Origin: Sphingobium lignivorans
GTDB taxonomy: Bacteria > Pseudomonadota > Alphaproteobacteria > Sphingomonadales > Sphingomonadaceae
NCBI RefSeq assembly: GCF_014203955.1
Contig: NZ_JACHKA010000001.1
Span: forward strand, 3,255,001-3,319,000
DNA: 64,000 nt
Direction of reading: 5' to 3'
A program made the translations under genes and the position numbers. This document shows, one piece after another, positions 8,228 to 19,105 of the stretch. A model generated the notes under the pieces. That model saw nothing but the letters and a program-made list of their open reading frames with translations, had not been told where the DNA came from and ran no database searches. Position 1 is the first letter of the stretch; each line of letters starts with the position of its first letter.

Positions 8228-8911
8228 TCAGCGGGTCAGCCGATAGCCCACGCCGGGCTCGTTGCGAATGAAGGATGTCTCGATCCGGTCGTCCTGAAGT
8301 TTCTTGCGAACCCCGCGCGCTGCGACGCGCAGATACTCGACATCCCGCTCATGCCCGGGACCCCAGACATTGCGGAGCAACTGCAGGTGCGTCACCACGC
8401 GCCCCGGATGCTTGGCAAGTTCAGCCAGGAAGCCGAATTCCTTGGGCGTGAGATGCACTTCTTCCCCTGCCCGGCGAACGAGGCGCGCCGCCAGATCGAT
8501 CTCGATGTCGCCAATCTGCACCAGCGGCGCCTCGGCCTCCGCTGACAGCCGATGCCGGAGCGCCGTGCGGATGCGCGCCAGCACTTCCTCCGTGTCGAAC
8601 GGCTTGGTCACATAATCGTCCGCGCCAAGGTCCAGCGCCGCGACCTTCTGGTCGGTCGCGTCGCGCGCGGAAATGACGAGCACGGCGGCGCCGGCCCGTT
8701 TGATCAGCGGCACGAGTTCGAGGCCGTCACGGTCGGGCAAGCCAAGATCGAGCAGGACCGCATCCGGCTTGTCGATCTGGAGCGCGGCCAGGGACTCGCG
8801 CGCGGACCCGGCTTCGACGATCCGGTAGCCGGCGCGCGTCAGCGCCGTGCCCAGCAGCCTTCGGATGGCCGGCTCGTCGTCGGTGACGAGGATCTTCGCG
8901 CCGGGGGTCAT
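8228..8911 (-). CDS. kdpE: Two-component response regulator KdpE
   Basis: A 227-residue OmpR-family regulator. The receiver domain (about 1-120) has the acidic pocket VTDDE, the phosphorylation site in AVLLDLGLPDRDG and the lysine in VTKPF. The C-terminal winged helix (LTPKEFGFLAELAKHPGRVVTHLQLL, EYLRVAARGVRKKL) binds DNA. It overlaps kdpD by ATGA (8908-8911) and is the last gene of the kdp operon, where it activates kdpFABC at low potassium or turgor. Confidence 0.95.
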   Translation of the reverse strand: MTPGAKILVTDDEPAIRRLLGTALTRAGYRIVEAGSARESLAALQIDKPDAVLLDLGLPDRDGLELVPLIKRAGAAVLVISARDATDQKVAALDLGADDYVTKPFDTEEVLARIRTALRHRLSAEAEAPLVQIGDIEIDLAARLVRRAGEEVHLTPKEFGFLAELAKHPGRVVTHLQLLRNVWGPGHERDVEYLRVAARGVRKKLQDDRIETSFIRNEPGVGYRLTR

Positions 8912-11582
8912 TCGCCACGCGCCCCTTTCAGCAATATGGCTTCCGGCATGAAGAGGTCGAAGCGGGCGCCGCTTCGGTCTGCTCGGTTCATGGCATGCAC
9001 CTCGATTCCCATGGCTTCCGCGAAGCCCTTGACGATCGCGAGACCGAGCCCGGTGCCGCCCTTCCGGTCCGAGCCTTCGATGCGCGCGAAGGTCTCGAAG
9101 ATGCGGCGTTCCTCTCCGGAGGGAAAGCCCGCTCCTTCATCCAGCACCGAGAGGGCCAGTCCCGTGGCCGAGCGGCGGGCGGTGATGGTGACCGGGGTAT
9201 CCGGGGCCCCATATTTGGCCGCATTGTCGATGAGATTGATGAGGCAATGGTGGAACAGCCGGGGATCGACCCGCACGAAAGGCAGGTCGGGCGACACGTC
9301 GAGTTCGACCTCGCGTCCCCGCAGCACGGCGCGCATGTCGTGGACGGCCGCTACCACCGCCTCGGCCAGGTCGACCGCCTCGACCGACTGGAGCAATGCC
9401 CCGGTCTCGATCCGCACCATATCGAGCAGATTGTCGACGAAACGGTTGAGGCGCTCCGCTTCGCCCCGCATTTCGCCGAGCTGGCGGCGCTGCTCGTCCG
9501 TTGCCGGCTGCATCTCGCCCAGCATGCCCAGGATGGTGGTGAGCGGCGTGCGCAGATCGTGACTCACGGAGGACAGCAGGGCCGCGCGAAGCCGGTCACG
9601 CTCCTTCAGCTGGGTGATGCTCGCCATCTCGCCCTCCAGGGCGATCCGCTCCAGCGCGAGGGCGGCCTGATCGAGCAGGCTCAGCAGCAGCGGCAGCCGG
9701 TCCGACCGGATCGGCGTGCCCGCATCCGGCCGCGCGATGCCGAACACGCCGAGCACCCGCCCCCCTGCCGCAAGCGGATGGAACAGCCATTCCGATGCCG
9801 TCAGCGTATCGGACCCACGTCCGGCCGGCTGATTATGGTCGAAGACCCAGCGCGAGGCGGCCAGTTCGATCGTTTCCAGCCGCGCATCGGGCGGGACGGC
9901 GGCGCGCAGCACCAGCTCGTCTTCTTCCGGCAGCAGCAGCAGCGTGTGCACGCCAAGCAGCCGGCCCACCTCTCCGCAGAGCAGCCGGGCGAGCTCCTCG
10001 GCATTGCTGACCGCTGTGAGCTGGCGGGCGAAACCGGCGAGCGAGCTGTTCTGCGCAGCGCTGCGCTGGGCGAGCGGGCCTGATCGCGGGCACGGGCCGC
10101 AAGCTGGCTCGAAACCACCGCGACGCCAAGCAGCACGAGAACCGTCAGGATGTTCTGGGGATCCTGAATCGTGAAGGTATGGGTCGGGGGAATGAAGAAG
10201 AAATTATAGGCAAGCGATGCGACCAGGCTGCACACGATCCCGAGCCGCAGACCGTATCGGGACGCCGCGATCATGACCGGCAACAGGAACAGCAGGCCGA
10301 CATTGGCGATGCTTGCGGCCGTAAAAACGACTTCGCCGACCAGCGTGACCAGCGCGATCAGGCCGAACGAAATCACATAATCGGCGGGCCGCCCCCACTG
10401 CGCCTTCTTTCGCCCGGTTGGCGCTGCGACCGGAGCTTGCTCCTCCATCGGCAGGACATGCACGGTGATCCCGGGCGTCTCGCGCACCAGTCGATCGACC
10501 ACCGAGCCGTGGCGCAACTCGAACCAGCGTGAGCGCTGGGACTTGCCGACGATCAACTGGGTGGCACGCGCTTCCGCCGCGAAGCGGATCACGCCGTCCA
10601 CCACAGTCTCTGCCGGCACGGTGGCCACCTGCGCGCCGAGCTGGCTCGCCAGATGCAGTGTCGCGGCCAGCCGCGCATTGTCCGCGTCGCCCAGCTGACT
10701 GGATCGTGGCGTCTCGATATGCACCACGGTCCAGGGACCGCGCAGCGCATCGGCAATGCGCTTTGCGGCCCGGACGAGCTCGGCGGCGCCGCTCTGCTCG
10801 CTGACGGCCACCACGATGCGCTCGCCGGCGGCCCAGTTTCCCGCCAAGGCGTGGGCGCGCAGATAATCGAGCATCTCGGCATCCACCGCCTGGGCCGCGC
10901 GGCGCAGGGCAAGCTCGCGCAGCGCGGTCAGATTGGATTTGGAGAAATAGTTGCCGAGCGCCCGTGTCGCTTCCGCCGGAACATAGACCTTTCCCTGCTT
11001 CAGCCGCTCGATGAGCTCGTCCGGCGGGATGTCGATCACCTCGATGTCGGCATTCTCGATCACCCGGTCAGGCAGCGTCTCGCGCACCCGCACCCGGGTG
11101 AAGGACGCGACGACATCGTTGAGGCTCTCGAGATGCTGGACATTGACGGTCGAATAGACCTCGATGCCGGCGGCCAGCAGTTCCTCCACGTCCTGGTAGC
11201 GCTTGTCGTGACGGCTTCCGGGCGCATTCGTGTGGGCCAGCTCGTCCACGAGCACCAGCTGCGGGCGCCGGGCGAGAATGGCGTCCACATCCATCTCGGA
11301 GAGAGTGCGGCCCTGATAATCGACAGGACGCCGGGCGATGACCTCGAGCCCGTGAACCAGCGCCTCCGTCTCGGCCCGGCCGTGAGTCTCCACCACGCCG
11401 ATGACCACATCGGTGCCCTCGCGCTTGCGCGCCACAGCTTCGGTCAGCATCTCGTAGGTCTTGCCCACCCCTGGCGCTGCGCCGAGGAAGACCTTGAGAC
11501 GGCCGCGGCCCTCCTGCGCGGCCTGGCGCAGAAGGGCCTCCGGATTGGGGCGCAGATCCTCGGGGGGCGGCTGGGAGCTCAC
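8908..11582 (-). pseudogene. kdpD: Sensor kinase KdpD, interrupted by a one-base frameshift
   Basis: The first part (11582 down to about 10077) holds the KdpD sensor domain with Walker A GAAPGVGKT, the Usp domain and the four-helix DUF4118 membrane region. The frame then slips and would end at 9801 in nonsense. The second part continues in another frame from about 10077 to 8908 (AQRSAAQNSSLAGFARQLTAVSNAEELARLL), with a GAF domain, the HisKA box VSHDLRTPL and the ATPase (INLIDNAAKYG, GTGLGLAIV). One base appears to be missing at the GGGCC run 10076-10080; restoring it gives RARDQAPLAQRSAAQ. Both ends keep ATGA overlaps with kdpC and kdpE. It is either a real mutation or a homopolymer sequencing error. 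Confidence 0.9.
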
Positions 11583-12178
11583 GGAGCCTTGTTAGCGGTT
11601 TCCGCCGTCAATGTATCGAGCGACCGATTGAGCAGCAGCACGTTGACGCGCGGTTCGCCCAGAAAGCCCAGCAGGGGATGTTCGACCCCGTCGGCGATAA
11701 GCGCGCGAACCCGCGCGACGTCCAGTCCGCGCGCGTTCGCCACGCGATCGGCCTGGAACAAGGCCGCCTCGGGGCTGATGTGGGGATCCAGCCCCGAGGC
11801 GGAGGTCGTCACCAGATCGGCAGGAGGAACAGGAACGTCTGGTGATGTGGCGTATCCGGCCAGATCCGCCTTCACGCGGTCGTGCAGCGCCTGGCTGGTC
11901 GGGCCGAGGTTCGAGCCATAGCTGTTGTCGGCCTCATAGCCTGCGCCGGCGGCGGACGGCCGGGGATGAAAATAGCGATCATTGCTGAAGCCCTGTGCGA
12001 TCAACTGCGAGCCGATGATCCGTCCGTCCTCGCGGATCAGGCTGCCATTGGCCTGAGCAGGGAAGACGAGCTGGCCGATGCCGGTCAGAAGCGCCGGATA
12101 GCCGAGCCCCAGCAACAGCGCGAAAAGCAGCGTCATGACGATGGCGGGCCGCAGGGCGGACGTGATTTCCTTGAGCAT
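11579..12178 (-). CDS. kdpC: Potassium-transporting ATPase subunit KdpC
   Basis: A 199-residue subunit of the KdpFABC high-affinity potassium pump. It has one N-terminal membrane helix ([27 protein letters not shown]) and the conserved periplasmic blocks [42 protein letters not shown] and [11 protein letters not shown]. The start at 12178 follows kdpB by 11 bases and the stop overlaps kdpD by ATGA. It stabilises the complex and assists ATP binding by KdpB. Confidence 0.96.
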   Translation of the reverse strand: MLKEITSALRPAIVMTLLFALLLGLGYPALLTGIGQLVFPAQANGSLIREDGRIIGSQLIAQGFSNDRYFHPRPSAAGAGYEADNSYGSNLGPTSQALHDRVKADLAGYATSPDVPVPPADLVTTSASGLDPHISPEAALFQADRVANARGLDVARVRALIADGVEHPLLGFLGEPRVNVLLLNRSLDTLTAETANKAP

Positions 12179-12189
12179 GGATGATCTCC

Positions 12190-14205
12190 TCAGGCGAGGC
12201 CGAGCCCGGCGACCGCGAGGTCGATGAGCTTGATGCCGATGAAGGGCGCGACGAGGCCGCCGAGGCCATAGACCGCGAGGTTGCGCGCCAGCAGGGGACC
12301 GGCCCCCATCGGGCGATAGCGGACGCCTTTCAGCGCCAGCGGAACAAGCAGCGGAATGATGAGGGCATTGAAGATGATTGCCGAGAGGATCGCGCTGTTC
12401 GGGCTTGCAAGACCCATGATGTTGAGCACGCCTAGCCCCGGATAGAGGACCACGAACATCGCGGGAATGATCGCGAAATATTTGGCGACGTCGTTGGCGA
12501 CGGAGAAGGTGGTGAGCGCGCCGCGCGTCATCAGCAATTGCTTGCCCAGGCCCACGATCTCGATGAGCTTGGTGGGATCGCTGTCGAGATCCACCATGTT
12601 GCCGGCCTCGCGCGCGGCCTGCGTGCCGGTGTTCATGGCGACGCCGACATCGGCCTGCGCCAGCGCGGGCGCGTCATTGGTGCCGTCACCGCACATCGCC
12701 ACCAGCCGCCCGCCCTGCTGCTCCTTGCGGATGAGGGCGAGCTTGTCCTCGGGCGTGGCTTCGGCGAGGAAATCGTCGACCCCAGCCTCGGCGGCAATGG
12801 ACGCGGCAGTGAGCGGATTGTCGCCGGTGATCATGACGGTGCGGATGCCCATGCGGCGCAGTTCCGCAAAGCGCTCACGCACCCCGGCCTTGATCACGTC
12901 CTTGAGCGCCACCGCGCAGAGGATGCGACCATCGCGCACAACGGCAAGCGGCGTCATGCCCGCGCGCGCGATCTCGTCCGTGATGCGACGCAACTCACTG
13001 GCCGGGGGGCTGCTGCCCGCGCCCGGATTGGCCCGGAAGACCGAATCGACCGCGCCCTTCTGGATGAGCGAGCCCTCGATCTGGACGCCCGAGATGCGGG
13101 TCTGCGCCGTGAAGGGAATGACCTCGGCGCCCGCCGGGAGTGCGGCCTGCATCGCTCCGAAGCGCTCGCGGGCCAGCGCGATTACCGAGCGGCCTTCCGG
13201 CGTCTCGTCCGCCAGACTGGCAAGCAGCGCCGCTTCGGCCAGATCGGAGACGGGCACGCCCGTCACGGGACGGAAATCGCTCGCCTGGCGGTCGCCGATC
13301 GTGATCGTGCCCGTCTTGTCGAGCAGCAGCACATCGACGTCGCCAGCCGCCTCGACCGCGCGGCCGGACTTGGCGAGCACGTTGAAGCGTACGAGGCGGT
13401 CCATGCCGGCGATGCCGATGGCCGAGAGCAGCGCCGCGATGGTGGTGGGAATGAGCGTGATGAGCAGCGCCGCAAGGATGGCGACGGGGATCTCGCCGCC
13501 TGCATAGGCGGCAAAGCCGGGGATCGTCGCCACCGCGATCAGGAAGATGATCGTCAGCCCGACGAGCAGGATGGTGAGCGCGATCTCGTTGGGCGTCTTC
13601 TGCCGTTCGGCGCCTTCCACCAGCGCGATCATGCGGTCGAGGAAGCCCTGGCCTGGCTCCTGGGTGACGCGGACCTTGATCTGGTCGGAGATGACGCGGG
13701 TGCCCGCAGTCACGGCCGAGCGATCACCGCCGGCCTCGCGGATCACCGGTGCACTCTCGCCGGTGATCGCCGCCTCGTTGACCGATGCCACGCCCTCGAT
13801 CACTTCTCCGTCGGCGGGGATGAGGTCATTGGCTTCGACCAGCACGATGTCACCGCGCCTGAGCTGCGAGGCGGGAATGGTCTTCCCGTCCGGCAGGCGC
13901 GCGGTCAGCTCGGACTTGGTCGCGCGCAGCGAAGCGGCCTGTGCCCGCCCCCGGCCTTCGGCGAACGCCTCGGCAAAGGTACCGAACAGCACGGTGAGCC
14001 AGAGCCATGCAATGAGCTGGAGCTGGAAGCCGAGCGGCAGTGTTCCGCCGCCGACCGCGAGCAGCACGGTGAGCAGCGCCGCGACGACGGCGGTGGTGAA
14101 CAGCACGGGGTTCTTCACGAGCGCGCGCGGAGCGAGCTTCCTGAATGCGTCGCCGATCGCCGGAACGATGAGCTTGGCGGAAAAGATGGAGGATGCGCTT
14201 GTCAT
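12190..14205 (-). CDS. kdpB: Potassium-transporting P-type ATPase catalytic subunit KdpB
   Basis: A 671-residue P-type ATPase. Visible motifs are the TGES actuator loop ([12 protein letters not shown]), the phosphorylation site DKTGTIT, the nucleotide-binding region and the hinge [31 protein letters not shown], plus about seven membrane helices. It hydrolyses ATP to energise potassium uptake through KdpA in the inner membrane. It lies 12 bases after kdpA. Length and motifs are normal for the family. Confidence 0.97.
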   Translation of the reverse strand: MTSASSIFSAKLIVPAIGDAFRKLAPRALVKNPVLFTTAVVAALLTVLLAVGGGTLPLGFQLQLIAWLWLTVLFGTFAEAFAEGRGRAQAASLRATKSELTARLPDGKTIPASQLRRGDIVLVEANDLIPADGEVIEGVASVNEAAITGESAPVIREAGGDRSAVTAGTRVISDQIKVRVTQEPGQGFLDRMIALVEGAERQKTPNEIALTILLVGLTIIFLIAVATIPGFAAYAGGEIPVAILAALLITLIPTTIAALLSAIGIAGMDRLVRFNVLAKSGRAVEAAGDVDVLLLDKTGTITIGDRQASDFRPVTGVPVSDLAEAALLASLADETPEGRSVIALARERFGAMQAALPAGAEVIPFTAQTRISGVQIEGSLIQKGAVDSVFRANPGAGSSPPASELRRITDEIARAGMTPLAVVRDGRILCAVALKDVIKAGVRERFAELRRMGIRTVMITGDNPLTAASIAAEAGVDDFLAEATPEDKLALIRKEQQGGRLVAMCGDGTNDAPALAQADVGVAMNTGTQAAREAGNMVDLDSDPTKLIEIVGLGKQLLMTRGALTTFSVANDVAKYFAIIPAMFVVLYPGLGVLNIMGLASPNSAILSAIIFNALIIPLLVPLALKGVRYRPMGAGPLLARNLAVYGLGGLVAPFIGIKLIDLAVAGLGLA

Positions 14206-14217
14206 GGCTGTCTGCCT

Positions 14218-15921
14218 TCAGAAAAGCTGGCCGCGCACCATCGCGAGATGATCCGCGATGGGGCCGAGCGCGAGGCTGGGGAGGAATGTGAGGCCGCCCA
14301 CGATCAGGATGATGGCGAGGAGCAGGCCGACCCACAGGGCGCCCGTGGTCGGGAACGAGCCTGCGGTTTCCGGTGTGTTCTTCTTCGCGGCGAGACTGCC
14401 GGCGATCGCCAGCACCGGCACGATCACGAAGAAGCGACCGATCCACATGGCCATGCCGAGCAGGCCGTTATACCAGGGCGTGCCCGAGGTGATGCCCGCA
14501 AACGCCGAGCCATTGTTGCCCGTCGCGGAGCTGAACGCATAGAGGATCTCGGAAAAACCGTGCGGCCCCTTGTTGAGCGGCCCGGCGAGGCCCTGCGGCA
14601 TGACGGCGGACAGGGCCGTGAAACCCAGGATGCAGAGCGGCAGGACCGCGATGGCGAGCACCGCCAGCTTCACTTCGCTGCCCTCGATCTTCTTGCCGAC
14701 ATATTCCGGCGTGCGCCCGACCATGAGGCCGGCGACGAACACGGCCAGCAGGGCGAACAGCAGGAAGCCGTAGATGCCCGCGCCCACGCCGCCGACGACG
14801 ATCTCGCCGAGCTGGATGTTGAACATGGGGATCATGCCGCCCAGTGCCGTGAAGCTGTCATGCATGGCATTGACCGCGCCGCAGCTCGCCGCCGTGGTGA
14901 TGACGGCAAACAGCGCGGAGGCGGCGATGCCGAAGCGGACTTCCTTGCCTTCCAGATTGCCGCCCGCGAGACCGAGCTGGTGGAGCACGGGGTTGCCGAC
15001 CGCTTCCTGCCAGTAGACGATGCCGACCCCGGCGAGGAACAGCGCCATCATGGCCGCAAGGATCGCCCAGCCCTGGCGCGTGTTGCCCACCGCCTTGCCG
15101 AAGCACCAGGTCAGGCCGACGCCGATCGAGAAGATCGAGAGCATCTGCACCAGATTGGTGAGCGCCGTCGGGTTCTCGAACGGGTGGGCGCTGTTCGCAT
15201 TGAAGAAGCCGCCGCCATTGGTGCCGAGCATCTTGATCGCTTCCTGGGAGGCGACGGGCCCGACGACGATGTGCTGCGTGGCGCCTTCGAGCGTGGTCGC
15301 GTCCAATATGCTCGCGAAGGTCTGCGGGACACCGCTGGCGATCAGGAAGAGCGCATAGACGATGCAGATCGGCAGCAGCAGGTACAGCGTCACGCGCGTC
15401 ATGTCGGCCCAGAAATTGCCGATCGTGGCAGATTGCCGCCGCGCGAATCCCCGAAACAGGGCGAAGGCGATGGCGATACCGGCCGCCGCCGAGAGGAAGT
15501 TGTGGAGAGCGAGGCCGAGCATCTGCGAGAGATTGGAAAGAGCGACTTCGCCTGAATACCACTGCCAGTTGGTGTTGGTCGTGAAGCTGATCGCGGTGTT
15601 GAAAGCCCCGTCGGCACCGATGCCGGCGAGACCGCGCGGGTTCATCGGCAGCACGCCCTGCAGGCGCAGCACGGCATAAGTGAAGAGCAGCGCGACAAGC
15701 TGGAAGAGCAGCATGTGCAGGGCGTAACGGCGCCAGCTCTGCTCGGCCTGCGGGTCGATGCGGGCCAGAGCGTAGAAGCCGCGCTCGATGGGGCCGAAGA
15801 CCATATGCAACGGCGTGCGGCGCCCCTCATAGAGCGCGAACAGCCACAGCCCCATCGGCTTGGCGATCGCCACGATGAGGGCGGTGAAGACGAGGATGAG
15901 GATCCAGCCCTGAACGGTCAT
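14218..15921 (-). CDS. kdpA: Potassium-transporting ATPase channel-like subunit KdpA
   Basis: A 567-residue membrane protein of the SKT superfamily with ten predicted helices and four filter loops: [38 protein letters not shown] and [12 protein letters not shown]. It forms the potassium-selective pathway of the Kdp pump. It follows kdpF by 15 bases and precedes kdpB by 12. Start [12 protein letters not shown] is the usual one for the family. Confidence 0.97.
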   Translation of the reverse strand: MTVQGWILILVFTALIVAIAKPMGLWLFALYEGRRTPLHMVFGPIERGFYALARIDPQAEQSWRRYALHMLLFQLVALLFTYAVLRLQGVLPMNPRGLAGIGADGAFNTAISFTTNTNWQWYSGEVALSNLSQMLGLALHNFLSAAAGIAIAFALFRGFARRQSATIGNFWADMTRVTLYLLLPICIVYALFLIASGVPQTFASILDATTLEGATQHIVVGPVASQEAIKMLGTNGGGFFNANSAHPFENPTALTNLVQMLSIFSIGVGLTWCFGKAVGNTRQGWAILAAMMALFLAGVGIVYWQEAVGNPVLHQLGLAGGNLEGKEVRFGIAASALFAVITTAASCGAVNAMHDSFTALGGMIPMFNIQLGEIVVGGVGAGIYGFLLFALLAVFVAGLMVGRTPEYVGKKIEGSEVKLAVLAIAVLPLCILGFTALSAVMPQGLAGPLNKGPHGFSEILYAFSSATGNNGSAFAGITSGTPWYNGLLGMAMWIGRFFVIVPVLAIAGSLAAKKNTPETAGSFPTTGALWVGLLLAIILIVGGLTFLPSLALGPIADHLAMVRGQLF

Positions 15922-15936
15922 GGGCGCATCTCCCTT

Positions 15937-16026
15937 CTAGAAGCGTTCAGGCCGCACGAGGACGGCCACGAGATAGATGAGCAGGCCGAGCGCTGTCGCG
16001 CCGGCAAGGGCGAGCTGGATGGTCAT
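15937..16026 (-). CDS. kdpF: Small Kdp subunit KdpF (29 aa)
   Basis: ATG at 16026 to TAG at 15937 encodes 29 residues (MTIQLALAGATALGLLIYLV, then AVLVRPERF): one membrane helix and the PERF tail seen in KdpF proteins. It sits 15 bases before kdpA, its invariable position. KdpF stabilises the KdpFABC complex in the inner membrane. It is too short for most gene finders. Confidence 0.92.
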   Translation of the reverse strand: MTIQLALAGATALGLLIYLVAVLVRPERF

Positions 16027-16036
16027 GCCGCCCTCC

Positions 16037-16120
16037 TCACGCGTTGCCGCACAGGCGCGCGAAGGCCAGGGTCAGCAGAAACAGGCCCGCCAGCACGGCG
16101 AGCCAGATGATGTCGTTCAT
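16037..16120 (-). CDS. Small membrane protein upstream of kdpF (27 aa)
   Basis: ATG at 16120 is preceded by a strong AGGAGG nine bases upstream and the frame ends at TGA 16037. The 27-residue product, MNDIIWLAVLAGLFLLTLAF then ARLCGNA, is a single membrane helix with a short polar tail. It lies ten bases before kdpF on the same strand. Comparable tiny single-helix ORFs precede kdpF in other bacteria; their role is not known to me. The start signal and position make it a real translated ORF. Confidence 0.75.
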   Translation of the reverse strand: MNDIIWLAVLAGLFLLTLAFARLCGNA

Positions 16121-16138
16121 GTCGGTTATCCTCCTGGA

Positions 16139-16426
16139 TCATGGCACAATGCGTGCGTGGCGCGCGGGCAGGTCGACGAGGCGGAACAGGCCCGGCCCCT
16201 CGACGAGGAAGGACCAGCCGACACTCCAGCCAGTGGCGGCGCCAAGCGCCAGGGCGAACTCGATGGCGTCGGGCTGATGATGCGCCGGAGGCCGGTGCAC
16301 CACATGGTAGAGACAGAGGGTCGACAGCGCGCACAGGGCGAGCATGAACAGGCCGAAGCCACGCAGCGCGATCTCGGCCGCCAACCAGCGTTCACCGCTC
16401 TGGAGGCGTTGCATCATCCGGCCCAT
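16139..16426 (-). CDS. Small membrane protein at the head of the kdp operon
   Basis: About 95 residues with two hydrophobic helices (GFGLFMLALCALSTLCLYHVV and EFALALGAATGWSVGWSFLVEG), separated by a His/Pro loop. I chose the ATG at 16426 (MGRMMQRLQ), which has GGAG seven bases upstream; an in-frame ATG at 16444 is also possible. It is 18 bases from the 27-aa ORF and on the same strand, so it probably belongs to the kdp transcript. Family not recognised. A role in potassium uptake is inferred from position only. Confidence 0.62.
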   Translation of the reverse strand: MGRMMQRLQSGERWLAAEIALRGFGLFMLALCALSTLCLYHVVHRPPAHHQPDAIEFALALGAATGWSVGWSFLVEGPGLFRLVDLPARHARIVP

Positions 16427-16444
16427 GGCCTTGCTCCGGCGCAT

Positions 16445-16868
16445 GATTGCGCCCCGCCGATGTGGCGGAGGGAGCGGTTAAGGTTCCACGGGGAATTGCG
16501 GCGCGGGCATAAGGATTGCGTAAAGTCGGGGATGCAAGCCCACGGCGCCAGAAGACGGCGTCCCTTCCCGACTGAGGATAGCGCCCGAAGGGCAGGATTG
16601 CCGATATGCTGGCCAGCGACAGTGGCCGTTTACGCTTACGCCCCTTTCAGCAAGTTCGGCAAGCTGGACAAAACTCTTCGCCGGAATGGTTCGCCCTGAG
16701 GAAAGCATCGTGCTGTCCCGCGATTCTCCGACCGGAAGGACTATCAAAAGGGCCAATCGGGCCATGCTCCAGCACGGAAGGGTGCGCCCGATCGCCTTTG
16801 CCGCCACCCGAAAACCCGTCGCTTATTCCTATTCGCCGGGATGAAAAGCCTGAGCGGTCACCGAGAAG
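16445..16868. other. Intergenic region upstream of the kdp operon
   Basis: About 420 bases between the head of the kdp operon and the stop of the first amidohydrolase, both on the minus strand. Frames on both strands lack good starts and resemble no protein. It should hold the kdp promoter and KdpE site, but I cannot point to either with confidence. No clear terminator hairpin was found. Confidence 0.4.
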
Positions 16869-18587
16869 TCATTCTCCAGCAGCGCGTCTTTCATACACGA
16901 CCTTTCCCCCCACGATCGTCATGTCGACCTTCGTCGACAGCAGCTGCTCTGCCGGCACCGTCATGGGATCCTTGTCCAGCACGACCATGTCGGCGAACTT
17001 GCCGACCTCCAGCGTGCCTTTCTTCTTCTCGTCCCAGCCGAGATAGGCTGCCTTCTCTGTGTAGAGACGGATCGCCTCTTCCCGGCTAACGGCTTCCTCA
17101 GGCGCGAACACCTTGCCGTCCGCGCCCTTGCGCGTGATGGCGACATACAGACCCACCATCGGACCGATCGGCAGATTGTCGCTGCCGAAGGCGATCTTGA
17201 CGCCATGCTTGAGCGGCACGCCGACCGGATTGTTGTGCTGCAGGCGATAGCCTTCGAGCGTCTGCTCGTAGCGGCCTTGCAGATTATAGAGGAAGTTCGG
17301 CTGAGCCGCCGCCCAGGTTCCGTTCCTTGCCATCATCTCCATGGTCTCGACCGACGGAATCATGGTGAAGTGGGAAAGGAACCAGCGGTGGTCCTTCTTC
17401 GGGCGCGCTTTCAGCTCGTCGTCGTAGATCTTCGCAATGTCCTCGATCGCCTGATCCCCGATCGCATGGATTCCGATTTGCCAGCCGAGAGCGCCCGCGG
17501 TCGAGACGATCTCGCGCGCGACGTCCTGCGAATAGAAGGTCGTCCCGCGGAAGCCGGGCAGGCCTTTGTAATCCTCCTTGGTGAAGGCGGTCGGACCGGT
17601 GAAGCCGCCATCATAGGGCGTTTCGCCAATCGGGCCGAGCTTGAGCCGATCGTCACCATAGCCGGTCTTGTAGGGGAAGGCTTTCAGCCGCTCGGCGCCG
17701 GGCCAGGCGATGTAGGAGATCATGCGCGGCAGTTCCGGCCCCATCTCGGCATAGATCGACCGGAATTCGGCCCAGCTGTGGAGACCCGAAAAGGCGCCGC
17801 CAGCCTTGCTCCGGTCGAGACCGCCCTTGCCGACAGGTTCGTCGTCGATCGAGGTGAAGGCCTCCATGACCGTGGTGATGCCAAGGCTCAGCAGCCATTT
17901 GAGGCGAGCGATATAGCTCGGTCGCATCTGCTCCTTGCTGTCCGGCGGGACGAGCCGGGTGACGAGATCGCTGCGCTCGCGGATGATGCCATTGGGCTCC
18001 TTGTCCGCGCCGCGCTCGATGAGGCCGCCGTCCGGGTCGGGCGTCGAGGCATCGATCCCGGCGAGGGCGAGCGCTGCGGAATTGGACACCGAGGAATGGC
18101 TGCCGGCCCGCGTCAGCACCACAGGATTGTTCGGCGCGGCCACGTCGAGATCGGCACGCGTGGGTACGCGCTTCTCGGCAAGCAGCGCTTCGTCCCAGCC
18201 ATAGCCGGTAATCCATTCACCCGGGCCGAGCGCCTTCGCCTTGGCTGCGACCATCTGCTGGATTTCGGCGATCGATTTTGCCTTGTCCGGTTCGATCGCG
18301 CGATGGGCGAGTCCAGTGACATGGATATGCGTATCGATGAAGCCCGGCATCAGCGTCCGGCCGGTCAGATCGATCCGCTCGGCCTTCGGAAAGCGCTTGA
18401 GCAGTTCCTGCCCGCCGACGGCAACGATCTTTCCATCCTTGACGGCCACGGCGGACCGGACGCTGAACGCCTTGTCGACGGTCAGCACCTTGCCGTTGAA
18501 CAGCAGCATATCGGCCTGGTCCGCCAGCGCCGGGGTGCCGGCCAGTGCAGCCGACAGCGTCGCGATGGCATAGATGACTGTTTTCAT
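16869..18587 (-). CDS. Exported amidohydrolase (YtcJ/Amidohydro_3 family), copy 1
   Basis: A 572-residue metal-dependent hydrolase with a signal peptide (MKTVIYAIATLSAALAGTPALA). It has the composite beta-sandwich plus TIM barrel of the family: metal motif GFIDTHIHVTG, then GYGWDEALLAE, TRAGSHSSVSNSAAL, GIHAIGDQAIEDI and FGSDNLPIGPM. Related enzymes deacylate amides or N-formyl compounds (N-substituted formamide deformylase). The signal peptide places it in the periplasm. It is last in a four-gene run after copy 2, a small HTH-like gene and an acetyltransferase. Two close paralogues lie at 19351 and 21344. The substrate is unknown. Confidence 0.9.
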   Translation of the reverse strand: MKTVIYAIATLSAALAGTPALADQADMLLFNGKVLTVDKAFSVRSAVAVKDGKIVAVGGQELLKRFPKAERIDLTGRTLMPGFIDTHIHVTGLAHRAIEPDKAKSIAEIQQMVAAKAKALGPGEWITGYGWDEALLAEKRVPTRADLDVAAPNNPVVLTRAGSHSSVSNSAALALAGIDASTPDPDGGLIERGADKEPNGIIRERSDLVTRLVPPDSKEQMRPSYIARLKWLLSLGITTVMEAFTSIDDEPVGKGGLDRSKAGGAFSGLHSWAEFRSIYAEMGPELPRMISYIAWPGAERLKAFPYKTGYGDDRLKLGPIGETPYDGGFTGPTAFTKEDYKGLPGFRGTTFYSQDVAREIVSTAGALGWQIGIHAIGDQAIEDIAKIYDDELKARPKKDHRWFLSHFTMIPSVETMEMMARNGTWAAAQPNFLYNLQGRYEQTLEGYRLQHNNPVGVPLKHGVKIAFGSDNLPIGPMVGLYVAITRKGADGKVFAPEEAVSREEAIRLYTEKAAYLGWDEKKKGTLEVGKFADMVVLDKDPMTVPAEQLLSTKVDMTIVGGKVVYERRAAGE

Positions 18588-18643
18588 GGGGACCTCTTTG
18601 TCGGGCGAATGGTAGGAATGGAAAGATCGGGCAGGACGGCTGC

Positions 18644-19105
18644 TCAGAGCAGCTTGCGATACTGGACGAAGCCGGATCGCTGGGCGATCCGATCGTAAAG
18701 CAGCATGGCATCGACATTGGTCTCATGGGTCAGCCAGTGGACGCGCGAGCAGCCCCGTTCCGCCGCCGCCGCATAGACCGCCTCGATGAGGCGCCGGCCG
18801 ATCCCGCCACCGCGCGCGGCAGGGTCGACGAACAGATCCTGCAGATAGCAATAGTCGCCAGGCGTCCAGGTCGAGCGATGCCAGATGAAGTGGACGAGCC
18901 CGATCGCTGTGTCGCCATCCCAGGCGAGCAGACCGTTCATCGGCTCCTCCGGATCGAGCAGGCGCCCCCATGTCACATCCGAAACCGCCGGGGCGATCGC
19001 CACTTCGTAGAAGGCTTGATATCCTTCCCATAGCGGCGTCCAGGCGCCCCGGTCCTGCGCGCGCAGCGGCAGCAGGCTCGTCTTTGTCCCATCAATCATT
19101 GGCAC
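18644..19105 (-). CDS. GNAT-family N-acetyltransferase
   Basis: A 153-residue acetyltransferase fold. The acetyl-CoA loop is visible in DLFVDPAARGGGIGRRLIEAVYAAAAERGC, followed by HWLTHETNVDAMLLYDRIAQRSGFVQY. It probably acetylates a small amine in the cytoplasm. The start overlaps the upstream HTH-like gene by 14 bases; an in-frame ATG at 19099 is an alternative. Its place between two amidohydrolase genes suggests detoxification or capping of an amine released in this pathway, which is inference. Confidence 0.88.
   Translation of the reverse strand: MPMIDGTKTSLLPLRAQDRGAWTPLWEGYQAFYEVAIAPAVSDVTWGRLLDPEEPMNGLLAWDGDTAIGLVHFIWHRSTWTPGDYCYLQDLFVDPAARGGGIGRRLIEAVYAAAAERGCSRVHWLTHETNVDAMLLYDRIAQRSGFVQYRKLL

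Noticed and set aside
12538..15555. Plus-strand open frame of about 1000 codons opposite kdpA and kdpB
   Set aside because: High GC makes stop codons rare in the antisense frame; composition is Arg/Asp/Glu/His shadow, while kdpA and kdpB are certain.
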